From contig RPFO01000778.1 in the NCBI GenBank assembly GCA_009746045.1, forward strand, positions 1 to 45,252: 45,252 nt of DNA. Direction: 5' to 3'. Below the pieces are notes generated by a model. It ran no database searches, was not told the DNA's origin, and saw only the letters and a list, made by a program, of their open reading frames with translations. The translations under genes and the position numbers were made by a program. How positions within the stretch are numbered: position 1 is the stretch's first letter; the number at the start of each line of letters is the position of its first letter. Source of the DNA: Mesostigma viride (taxonomy: Eukaryota > Streptophyta > Mesostigmatophyceae > Mesostigmatales > Mesostigmataceae). Of this stretch, positions 29,225 through 37,893 are shown piece by piece.

Positions 29225-29253
29225 AATGAATGATCGAATAATAAAAATCCGGC

Positions 29254-29863
29254 TCACCCATCCACATCGTACCAATGCAAAGAGGGAAGCACCTCGTAGG
29301 GGAAGTTGTCGAACCGCGGGTAGGGCACGCGGTATTGTTCGTTAGTAGATTGTTTGTTAGCCCGCTTGGCGGTCATCTTTGTTTTTGTCAGACCGCCTCT
29401 GACGCCTATCAGGATATAATCAACATTGACCTGGGTGTCCGATCCCAATAACTCTCTCACCGCCTCTGCCTGTTCTTCTGTCCATACAGGCAGGTTGCTA
29501 TCATACTTATGGCGGGCGATTGACTCTGTATTATTTGTATTCTGTCGGTATCCGATCTTAAGCAGATCATCCAACCGTTGTTGCCGGGTCGGAGGGGGGG
29601 GAGCCTGAGGGAGAATGCTAGGGCGTGCAAGGTAGGGGCTTCGAGCAGGGCTCTGGGACGCCGCGTTCATTTGTTGCAGCAGGTTCACCTGTCCCGAGCC
29701 CGATGCTGCCCCTGCTGCCGGGGATGATGACGATGCTAGCGAGGCTTTCAGCAAGTCACCCAATTTAGCGGGCAAATTGTCGGGGGATAGCGTTACCTGG
29801 TTCTTTCGTATGGCGGCGTCCAGCACCTCCCGAGCGCTCGGGTCAGTTTTGGTCATCTGTAGG
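29254..29863 (-). pseudogene. C-terminal part of a long gene split by the retrotransposon
   Basis: Open from the insertion point to 29254. It reads MTKTDPSAREVLDAAIRKNQ, a Ser/Ala/Gly-rich stretch (SSSSPAAGAASGSGQVNLLQ), then an ordered tail with PVWTEEQAEAVRELLGSDTQ and FDNFPYEVLPSLHWYDVDG. The Ser/Ala stretch is repeated in the other part (near 38180-38230), indicating an internal duplication. The ATG at 29856 could restart translation but is really an internal codon of the parent gene. Confidence 0.7.
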
Positions 29864-30562
29864 AGTTAACGCCAAGCGCATTGGCGTGATCCTGATTCGG
29901 CATATCTCTGCGATTCCAGCGGCACCGGAACGAGTTCATTCCGACGAGTATCAAGAAAGTTATGGCGTTCCGACTTCCCGGTCGCGCGCGAGCGCGAGCC
30001 GGCTGTTCTTCTAAGTCGGACGTGAATATTTGCCGACGACATATGGGGTCGACAGTAATTCCTGGGCTGACAGGAATTAGGTGCTGTACCTACGACGGTA
30101 TTGGATTAATACGTCGTACGCAGGAAATAGGAACCTTAACCTGTGGTCTGTTGGTACCGCAGGCTTAGTCCTGGACTTCTAGGTGCAGATGCAATAATCA
30201 CTGTGGTGACTGTACTCTGTGGTCACTGTGCCTGTATGGCAGACCTACTGTATAGGAGCTGGGCGCTGTACAGGTAGTGAATAATGTACCGGGAGTGTTA
30301 TTACTGAGCAGGCCTCCTAGGCTGCTCAGGACTAGCAAGCACAGTGCACAAGTATATAAACAATAGGCCAGTGCCAAATGGGCATCTCTTGCGAGCCCGC
30401 CTCACGTGTTGTGCCTTGACTTGGCAAACGCGTGTACAAGCCTCAAGTGTGTGAGCGCTGTAAACATTATCCGATTTTAACAAAGCTCCGTTTCCAACCA
30501 TATCACACATTGCTGCATTGCAACCATATCCTTCACATTGCGTGTGCAAAGAAAGTTTAACT
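29864..30562 (+). repeat. Left LTR
   Basis: 699 bp. Begins AGTTAACGCC and ends AAAGTTTAACT. Contains TATATAAA at 30353-30360, a likely promoter for the element's RNA, and a short inverted repeat around aattcctgggctgacaggaa. Confidence 0.95.
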
Positions 30563-30655
30563 CAAATTACAACCAGTCTCAGCGGAACGGCCAGGAGGGT
30601 CGTTGCCGGTTGCGGTGTGCAGCTTTGACGACGAGAGGAGCTCGTCCGGTGGTGA

Positions 30656-31575
30656 ATGGTGCAGGAGGAACAACGGCAGCAGGATTTCCGGTTTCGGCAG
30701 TCTGCTGGGGGTTCGATTTCTCCTGAATTACGCCGTGTCGTTCGGGATCTATCTTTGTTGCTTGCAGATCGTCCGCCTGTAAATCGCAGCTTCGTGCAAT
30801 TCGTCGACGACCAGGTCGAAGACTGGGAGCGAATTCTGCGACACGTACAAACCATCGTCATTCCGGAGCACCGGAGCATCGACGACCTTGAGCAGGAGCT
30901 TCACGGGTTGGTCGGCATCCAGACGGTGATTACTGCAGTAGCAGAGCGAGTGCGGACGGAGTTGGCAGCAAGGCGAGGCGAGGTTGCGGAGGCAGCTGGC
31001 GCAGGGCGACACGAGTTTGTGCCGACAGTAGCGGGCGCGGGAGTACCACGTGCTTTCGCAGGCGGCATCGGCGACGAGGGTGTTGCAGCGGGGCCAGTTA
31101 GGCGTGAACGACGCGGAGCGGAGCATCACAGGCGGCTTGCAGAGGTCGGGGCGACAGCGGAAGCCATCGCCGGAGGACAGCGCGCGACAAGAGTCGGCAG
31201 GTTTCCAGAGCGAGTAAGAGTTCCTTTTCAGGAGCTGCCCCCGCCCCTTCGCGTTCGTGTGACGCGTTGGGAGGAGTTTGCACCTCTTGGTACGAGAGTG
31301 ACCTTGAGGTAGGAGCAGGGGGTGTCGCTGGGCTAGGCGACGAGGCACTTGGCGACCACGAGGTGCCAACGTACAATCCGCGAGGTGCCAACGACGGGTT
31401 GTCACCTGTCTACTTTACCAACGGTGACGATTCAGTCATCGCGGGCCGACAGCGGGTCGACGACGGCGCAGCAGGTAGCAGGGTACCAGAGCTGATTGTG
31501 GTGAGCGACAGCGACGACGACAGCGACAAGGAGAACCAGGACGCGCCTGGGGCCAGCCGTGGTGGTCTTGCCTGA
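30656..31575 (+). CDS. Extra ORF of the retrotransposon upstream of gag
   Basis: Opens 93 bp after the left LTR (MVQEEQRQQDFRFRQSAGGS). Helical N-terminus (VDDQVEDWERILRHVQTIVI), Arg/Ala/Gly-rich middle, then after a frame change near 31300 an acidic end (VVSDSDDDSDKENQDAPGAS) stopping at 31575. GC-richer than the pol part. It resembles no standard retroelement domain I know; it might be an N-terminal gag segment or an acquired gene. Confidence 0.5.
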
Positions 31576-31677
31576 GTGGTAACACTTGGCACTTTCCTTT
31601 CTTGTTCAGTAGCTTATATTGCTTTAATTGCTGCTTGGCCACTTGGCTGGCTGTAGCAGATCTGAACAGAGGCCATC

Positions 31678-32862
31678 ATGGAGGATGGAGCTATCAACCA
31701 ACAAGCGGGCTTTATGGGCTTCGGACGGCGCGGCGCTGGGATGGATGGACGAGATGGACGCGATGGACGCGGTGGACGCGATGGACGCGGGGACGGCCAG
31801 GCGCTGGGAGACCAGGCTGAGGTGCCAGATAATCAGAGCCAAGGATCGCAGGGCGGGCAGCACGCGCCAGCCGCAGATCAAGCGGCGCCTAAGCGACCAA
31901 CTGTTGCTGAGGGGTACGCGGTGCTAGGCCAGTTTCAGTCCATCAAGGACAATTGGCAGCCCCGGGATGCTGAGAGGATGTTAGAGGACATGAACTTGTA
32001 CACGGAGATATACAACGGTGACAAGCTTCGCATCCTGGCGTCTAGTGCCTACATACGGCAGTCGGCGAGGCGGCTGTTCAAGTTTGTTCGGGAGCGACAC
32101 GCGGCGGGGGACACCTGGACGGCGTTTATGACGCGACTCAGGGTTCCTGAGTGACAAGAGGACCATAGATGGGTCCCACCTGAAGCAAGAATACCTGGAC
32201 TACAAGCCCATCAAGGGGCAGCTAGTGGTCCACGCCTTTGAAGACTTCGTCAAGCTGAGGGAGGACGCCATGGCCAAGGGCTTCTTCGTCGCAGATCGGA
32301 TGGCCATGGGCGACTTTCTCAAGTCGCTGCAGCTGGATCCGGTCACCATGGATAATGTGACCATCCACATGCGACAGGTCCATGGCTGGGCAGCCATGAC
32401 GGACCAGTTGTATGAGTGTTTCAGCGGCAAGTACGTGGGTGGTAAGCGCCCTCGTCAGGGTGATGAGGAGGCCACTGAACCCACGGTTAAGTCCATGAGG
32501 GGATCGGGCCACGGGGGCCCAGCGCCTCGAGAGGGCCTGAGACCTCTTCAAGGGGTCGAGGAAGGTCCAGGAGGGGGCGTGACAGAAGGGCTGGACGGGG
32601 GACCCCGCCGAAGTCGGGACATCCACAGTCCCAGTTTGACTTCAAGAGGGTGGGTGGTCCTCCCAAGGCTGGGCCCAGCAGTGGGACCTCACGGGACATC
32701 AGTCAGGTGGAATGTTATTTCTGCCAGGGGAAGGGTCACTTCAGGAATGAGTGTCCCTCGTACCTGAGGCAGGAAGGTCAGAGCAAGCCAGCTCAGGGTG
32801 GCAGCAAGGACAAGGCTGGTCCATCCCAGGACAAGGGCAAGGGCAAGGCTGCTGATCATTGA
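31678..32862 (+). CDS. gag: gag (nucleocapsid precursor) with CCHC zinc knuckle
   Basis: Starts MEDGAINQQAGFMGFGRRGA. The gag-like helical region includes GYAVLGQFQSIKDNWQPRDA and continues in another frame after 32154 (FEDFVKLREDAMAKGFFVAD; MRQVHGWAAMTDQLYECFSG, as in Copia gags). The first frame returns with the knuckle CYFCQGKGHFRNECP (C-x2-C-x4-H-x4-C) at about 32710-32757. It ends at a TGA at 32860-32862; pol stays open in the same frame beyond it. Two frame changes near 32150 and 32500 make this copy defective or mis-sequenced. Confidence 0.75.
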
Positions 32863-32895
32863 CTTGAGCCTGCACACATCCCTGAACCCTGGAGG

Positions 32896-34869
32896 GTGCC
32901 CCCAGGGGTGTGTAATGAAGCTGCTAGTGACAGCAGTGAGGGGCAGCCCCATGCTCTAGTGAAAGAGCCTATTGGACACGATGGGGCAAGCTTGGTTACC
33001 ACAGAGAGTATGCCAGCTGTAGCTGCAGTGGTTACTCGCCAACGTGCCCGCCATGGCGGTGCTGAGCCTGAGGTAGGACCTGGTGATGTGGACCCAGGTG
33101 GATCTCAGAAGCATTCTGACCGTGCAGGACTGGCACAGGATGGTCAGGATGAGGATAGGGCTGGAGACAGTCTGACAGGCACGACCCTGGTGCCTCCTGT
33201 ACATAAGGGATCTGTACATACCTTGAGTGCTAATAATGACAATAAAAGGTTTTCTCTCTTGTATGACATTGCCTCAAGGTTGCATACCATGTTTGGCCAT
33301 GCAGCTCAGTCTTTGCAAGTTGCTAGACGGCTGGGAGGAAGTGAGTTGTACTCCATCTGCCAACAGGTTGCTCAAGCTTGCAAGTGCAGGCTAGTTGCTA
33401 GAAAGCCCAAGCAGTCTCATGCCAGGACTCCTATTTTGCAGCCAGGCCATGTGCAGGTAGATATTCAGAGAATCAGGGGTTTGAAGCTGCTGGTGGCAGT
33501 GGACAGATATACCAAGTACAAGACCCTAGAGATCCTGCCTGACATGGAGAAGCCTACATTGATTGCTGCTCTGAAGTTGACAAGGAGCAGGTACCCTGGG
33601 TTGGAGTTGTTGCAGTGTGACATTCAGTTTGAGTGCTGTGAGAACCTGCCAGAGTTTCCAGAGTTGCTGATTACACCCAGGGAGAGCCACGGCCAGCAAG
33701 GGGTGGTGGAGAGAGCCATCCAAGAGATCAAGACTGTGCTGCTGGTGGAGAGGATTCCAAGGACGTCATCTGCCATTGTGACATCTGCATGGCTACGTTC
33801 TGTGGAGGACAGGCTGAACCTGAGGACTCCCATGTTCTTTGGTGACATTGCCATCAATCCTCTTATGCTGCATACCAGGATGCTGCCAGCTGATGCTGAG
33901 CAGGCATGGAAGGAGAAGCTAGAGGCCAAGTTCCTCAAGCTGAGGCAGAAAGACAAGGGCTGGAGTGTCCTAGAACCTAACGTTGGACAACAGGTTGTTG
34001 TGTGGAAGGAACCAAGCTTTCCAGGGAAACGTGGCAGCTGGCATGATGGGGTGGTGACCCGAGTAGAAGCCGCTGGCCATAAGTGCTGGGTGGCCATTGA
34101 TGGCTCCCAAGCAGTGCACCGTCTGTCCTGGTCAAAGATCCGTCCCCGGGGAGGTAATCAAGGAGACCTCTTCCAGGTGCCCGCTGGTGTACAAGGCGGG
34201 GGTGACGTGGAGCTTCCTGATCAGGGTGCTACAGCTGTATCGAGCCCTCAGGGTGACCCTGGCCCGGCCCCTGGGGTACCTTCACATACGGTGGTTGGGC
34301 AAGCAGGCGGACAGGCTGCACCTCCGGAACGGCCCGACACCAGGCCTAGGGGTGTGCGTCTATCAGATATTGTACAGGCTTTGCAAAGAGCCAAGAAGGA
34401 GCCTAAGGTGTCCAAGCTTGTCCAGTTGGATGAACCTGAGGTAGCTGCCATGGAGATAGATACCAATGCACAGGTTTCTGTCATGGGACCTCAGCATACA
34501 GGAGAACTGCTGGTCGGAGAACCAAGTTGCCCCTGGGTGTCTGATTTCAGTGGTAGGACGCATCTAAGGGTGTTGGGAGAGGTTACTGCCCCTGTCATGG
34601 GTGTGGATGTGACCTTCCTTGTCCTAGAGGACTATGATGGCCCTGTGATTTTGGGTCAGAATTTTCTGGGCAATCCTGGGATTTCTATCAGAGCTACAGC
34701 TCTGAGAAGAGATGGCTGGGGGATGATTCCCCTAGAAAATTTCAGGACAACATTTCCAGTCAGGTGCAGGGCCAAGCCGGTCAAGGGTGTAAAATGGGAT
34801 GAAGGGGAGGTGCCCCCAGCGGCCAGTTTGGTATTCCAGCTGTGTTGCACCCCAGCAGTATTGGCATAA
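32896..34869 (+). CDS. pol part 1: integrase followed by a retropepsin-like domain
   Basis: An HHCC-type zinc region (HTMFGH ... CQQVAQACKC) precedes an integrase core with D in HVQVDIQRIRG (residue ~189), D in LLQCDIQFE (~242) and E in GVVERAIQEIK (~272). A retropepsin-like segment follows: IDTNAQVSVM (D at ~522) and PVILGQNFLG (~583), spaced about 60 residues as in aspartic proteases; the usual D-T/S-G is D-T-N. So the protease lies after the integrase, not before it as in Copia and Gypsy. In frame with gag across one TGA. Overlaps the next ORF by 28 bp in the -1 frame. Confidence 0.8.
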   Translation: MPPGVCNEAASDSSEGQPHALVKEPIGHDGASLVTTESMPAVAAVVTRQRARHGGAEPEVGPGDVDPGGSQKHSDRAGLAQDGQDEDRAGDSLTGTTLVPPVHKGSVHTLSANNDNKRFSLLYDIASRLHTMFGHAAQSLQVARRLGGSELYSICQQVAQACKCRLVARKPKQSHARTPILQPGHVQVDIQRIRGLKLLVAVDRYTKYKTLEILPDMEKPTLIAALKLTRSRYPGLELLQCDIQFECCENLPEFPELLITPRESHGQQGVVERAIQEIKTVLLVERIPRTSSAIVTSAWLRSVEDRLNLRTPMFFGDIAINPLMLHTRMLPADAEQAWKEKLEAKFLKLRQKDKGWSVLEPNVGQQVVVWKEPSFPGKRGSWHDGVVTRVEAAGHKCWVAIDGSQAVHRLSWSKIRPRGGNQGDLFQVPAGVQGGGDVELPDQGATAVSSPQGDPGPAPGVPSHTVVGQAGGQAAPPERPDTRPRGVRLSDIVQALQRAKKEPKVSKLVQLDEPEVAAMEIDTNAQVSVMGPQHTGELLVGEPSCPWVSDFSGRTHLRVLGEVTAPVMGVDVTFLVLEDYDGPVILGQNFLGNPGISIRATALRRDGWGMIPLENFRTTFPVRCRAKPVKGVKWDEGEVPPAASLVFQLCCTPAVLA

Positions 34870-36452
34870 CTCACAGGAGCCTTGCTGCACACTCTCCTTT
34901 GACATATGACCAGCTGGTCCAAGAGATGAGCTCGCCTACTTTGTTTGAGGCTTGGAAGCTCGCCTTCTCCAAGGCATTGGAGGAGTGGTTGCAGTTTGAG
35001 TGTGCTGCACCAACAGACAGACGTCCCCCAGCATCAAGGAAGCTTGCTTTGAGATTTGTGCTGAAGAGGAAGGTTGTGGATGAGGTATCAGTGCCCCATG
35101 TCAGGCCTGTCCTGAATGAGTATCACGGCACGGGGAGTCTGCCAGGAGAGGAGCTATACACGCCAGGGATGCTACACGACACATGGAGAATTTTGCTATG
35201 TCTCTACGTGGGGTTGCTGAACAGGGGAGCAGCTATGTCATCAGTGCTGCTGGACTTCAAGAGGGCATTTTTAAAATCTGATCCAGAAGTGGCCAGGAGG
35301 GTGTGGAAGCAGGATGAGCCTTACTGTGTTGAGGTGCCTGCCATCTGGAAGCTGGAGCTGCATCAACAATTCCTGGTTATTCTGAAGGGCCTGGAAGGAC
35401 TCAGGTCGAGCCCAATCATCTGGAGACTCACGCTGCAGGAAGCTCTGATCAGTGAGTGTGGCTTGAGAGTGTCTTCAGTTGATCCCTGTTTGCTGCTGGC
35501 CCAATGGGAGGGTCTGCCAGTGTATGCTAGTTTGCATGGAGATGATCTGCATTTGCTAGCCCCCACGACCTGGCTGAAGAAGTTTATTCCTGTCATCAGT
35601 GGCAAGTTTTCACTGGGCAAGGAGCTGTGGCAGGAGCCCAACAAGCCTGTAGTGTTCTGTGGAATGCAGGCTACCCTGTTCAGGAGGGACGGGGAGTGGA
35701 GTATCAGGCTTCAGGCTGGAGGAGATTATAAACAGACCATTGTGAAGGCCTTGCCAGAGAAGATCACCCAGGCTGCAGGACCTGAGTTGAGAGGCATGTG
35801 GGCCTGGTTTGCCAGCATCTGTGGTCCGTCTTTGATGGTCCATAGCAGAATGCCTGATGAGGTGCTTGAGGATGAGAAGCCTCGAGTCATAGCCCGGTTG
35901 GTGGAGAGTACCCCTGATCTGATTTTGTCTGGGATTGACTTTACCCAGCCTATCACCTTGGAGATCTTTGTTGACAGTTCCATGGATGCTCGCCAGGTTA
36001 CCAAGGTCAGGGGGAGATCTGCTGCTCTGTTTGCTTTTTATCAGAGCAGGGCAAGTTTGTTCAGCTGGTACAGCAGACTGCAGAAGAGGGTCTGTATCAG
36101 TTCAGATGTGGCAGAATGCAGGGCCATATGCGAGGGGATCCAGTCCAGCCTGTACATAAAGGAGTTAATGCTGGAGCTGGCTTCAGTTACCCCTTGGACC
36201 TTGCAGATGGAGACGTTGTTGCTAACAGACAGCATGGGTATGGTCCAGTTTGTTCACAAGCAGCTGGCCAGGAGCCGGGACCTGGATTATTTGTTGCTGA
36301 AGGAGTTGGCCAGTTTGGTTGACTTGAAGCATATCCCTGGCGAGGAGAACCCTGCTGATGCATTGACAAAGCTGCCACACAAGGCCCCAGCCCAGTACAA
36401 TGTACTGAGGAAGCTCATGAATGCTGACTGTCAAGTCGGTCTATCTGTCTAA
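34842..36452 (+). CDS. pol part 2: reverse transcriptase and RNase H
   Basis: 536 codons. RT landmarks: SVLLDFKRAFLKSD (catalytic Asp of motif A), LKGLEGLRSSPIIWRLTLQE, and YASLHGDDLHLL with GDD in place of the usual Copia YVDD. The RNase H of Copia type follows with D in EIFVDSSMDA, E in DVAECRAICEG, D in LLLTDSMGMVQ and D in EENPADALTK. RNase H at the C-terminus with integrase upstream is the Ty1/Copia order. Intact frame. It copies element RNA into DNA in virus-like particles. Confidence 0.88.
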   Translation: MLHPSSIGITHRSLAAHSPLTYDQLVQEMSSPTLFEAWKLAFSKALEEWLQFECAAPTDRRPPASRKLALRFVLKRKVVDEVSVPHVRPVLNEYHGTGSLPGEELYTPGMLHDTWRILLCLYVGLLNRGAAMSSVLLDFKRAFLKSDPEVARRVWKQDEPYCVEVPAIWKLELHQQFLVILKGLEGLRSSPIIWRLTLQEALISECGLRVSSVDPCLLLAQWEGLPVYASLHGDDLHLLAPTTWLKKFIPVISGKFSLGKELWQEPNKPVVFCGMQATLFRRDGEWSIRLQAGGDYKQTIVKALPEKITQAAGPELRGMWAWFASICGPSLMVHSRMPDEVLEDEKPRVIARLVESTPDLILSGIDFTQPITLEIFVDSSMDARQVTKVRGRSAALFAFYQSRASLFSWYSRLQKRVCISSDVAECRAICEGIQSSLYIKELMLELASVTPWTLQMETLLLTDSMGMVQFVHKQLARSRDLDYLLLKELASLVDLKHIPGEENPADALTKLPHKAPAQYNVLRKLMNADCQVGLSV

Positions 36453-37200
36453 AAGCTGAGAGCTGGGTGCTTAAGTCTCTGGATATCAGGCTGGGAGCTT
36501 GATTGTACATAATCCTGAGCACACCTTGAGGGGTGAGACATGTCTCTGGTGTGGGAATGTCTGACATTGTCTCTGATGGAGAGATGTCTATCTGGGGTTT
36601 TCATCTCAGTCTGAGGTTTCCCCAGATCTGTGGTTTGTGGGCGGGGTTCGATTCCCTGGTGCCGTCTTAAGGCGGAGTTTCACGGACTGGCTGACCCATC
36701 CACCATGCTGGTGAGGTGGCGACAGGTCCCCTGATTTTCCACGGTTGGAACGAGTATGGGAGCTTGTGTTTTGCATGTGCTTCGCGTAGATGTTGTGTCT
36801 GGTTCGATAAGGGGCAGCAGACCGGCGCCGACTCCCGTCTGGGGGTCAGCAATGTTTTCTGATGAGCTGTTGTGGGTGATCTGTGGGGTTTCGCCTAAGG
36901 TCCTGAAGGTTGTACATACTTCTCAAGTTCTTAACTGAACACCTATGGGCTGCCACAGTTGGCCAACCTCTTGTACATGGGTAACACAACGAGCCTCCCG
37001 TGAAGGGATAGGGACTCATTGTAATTTGTTTGTGCTCCTGAGCCAGTATGGGTGCTATGTACATATAATAAGGAATCCAAGCTGACTGTCATGCCCAGCG
37101 GGTTGTGACTTGTAGTCTGGGGAGGATATCCAGTACCCATTGTGTGTGTTTGTATGTAGACTTGTGTGAGCTGCTACAGCTCAAGAAAAGAAAGGATTGG
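36453..37200. other. 3' untranslated region of the retrotransposon
   Basis: About 750 bp without a coding signal, ending in the polypurine tract. Contains a tRNA T-arm-like gcggggttcgattccctggt at 36641-36660 with no matching tRNA body. Confidence 0.6.
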
Positions 37201-37893
37201 AGTTAACGCCAAGCGCATTGGCGTGATCCTGATTCGGCATATCTCTGCGATTCCAGCGGCACCGGAACGAGTTCATTCCGACAAGTATCAAGAAAGTTAT
37301 GGCGTTCCGACTTCCCGGTCGCGCGCGAGCGCGAGCCGGCTGTTCTTCTAAGTCGGACGTGAATATTTGCCGACGACATATGGGGTCGACAGTAATTCCT
37401 GGGCTGACAGGAATTAGGTGCTGTACCTACGACGGTATTGGATTAATACGTCGTACGCAGGAAATAGGAACCTTAACCTGTGGTCTGTTGGTACCGCAGG
37501 CTTAGTCCTGGACTTCTAGGTGCAGATGCAATATCACTGGTGACTGTACTCTGTGGTCACTGTGCCTGTATGGCAGACCTACTGTATAGGAGCTGGGCGC
37601 TGTACAGGTAGTGAATACTGTACCGGGGTGTTATTACTGAGCAGGCCTCCTAGGCTGCTCAGGACTAGCAAGCACAGTGCACAAGTATATAAACAATAGG
37701 CCAGTGCCAAATGGGCATCTCTTGCGAGCCCGCCTCACGTGTTGTGCCTTGACTTGGCAAGCGCGTGTACAAGCCTCAAGTGTGTGAGCGCTGTAAACAT
37801 TATCCGATTTAACAAAGCTCCGTTTCCAACCATATCACACATTGCTGCATTGCAACCATATCCTTCACATTGCGTGTGCAAAGAAAGTTAACT
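37201..37893 (+). repeat. Right LTR
   Basis: 693 bp, nearly identical to the left LTR; TATATAAA at 37686-37693. Ends GTTAACT followed by the GTAGG target copy. Confidence 0.95.

Larger units (their letters stand above)
29864..37893 (+). mobile_element. Copia-like LTR retrotransposon, 8.0 kb
   Basis: Bounded by two long terminal repeats whose ends read AGTTAAC...GTTAACT, with a 5-bp target duplication GTAGG at 29859-29863 and 37894-37898. Internal order: extra ORF, gag with zinc knuckle, integrase, retropepsin-like protease, reverse transcriptase, RNase H. A purine-rich tract (aagaaaagaaaggattgg) precedes the right LTR. The LTRs differ by three substitutions and five small indels over ~693 bp, so insertion was recent. 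It sits within a viral gene. Confidence 0.93.

Noticed and set aside
28363-29229. Plus-strand ORF in another frame of the KilA-N/RING gene
   Set aside because: Arg/Ala/Gly-rich shadow; the RING cysteines lie in the other frame.
34842-34869. -1 frameshift signal between integrase/protease and RT ORFs
   Set aside because: No slippery heptamer in the 28-bp overlap; it may be a simple indel in this copy.
36641-36660. tRNA-like T-arm gcggggttcgattccctggt
   Set aside because: No acceptor, D or anticodon arms can be folded around it.
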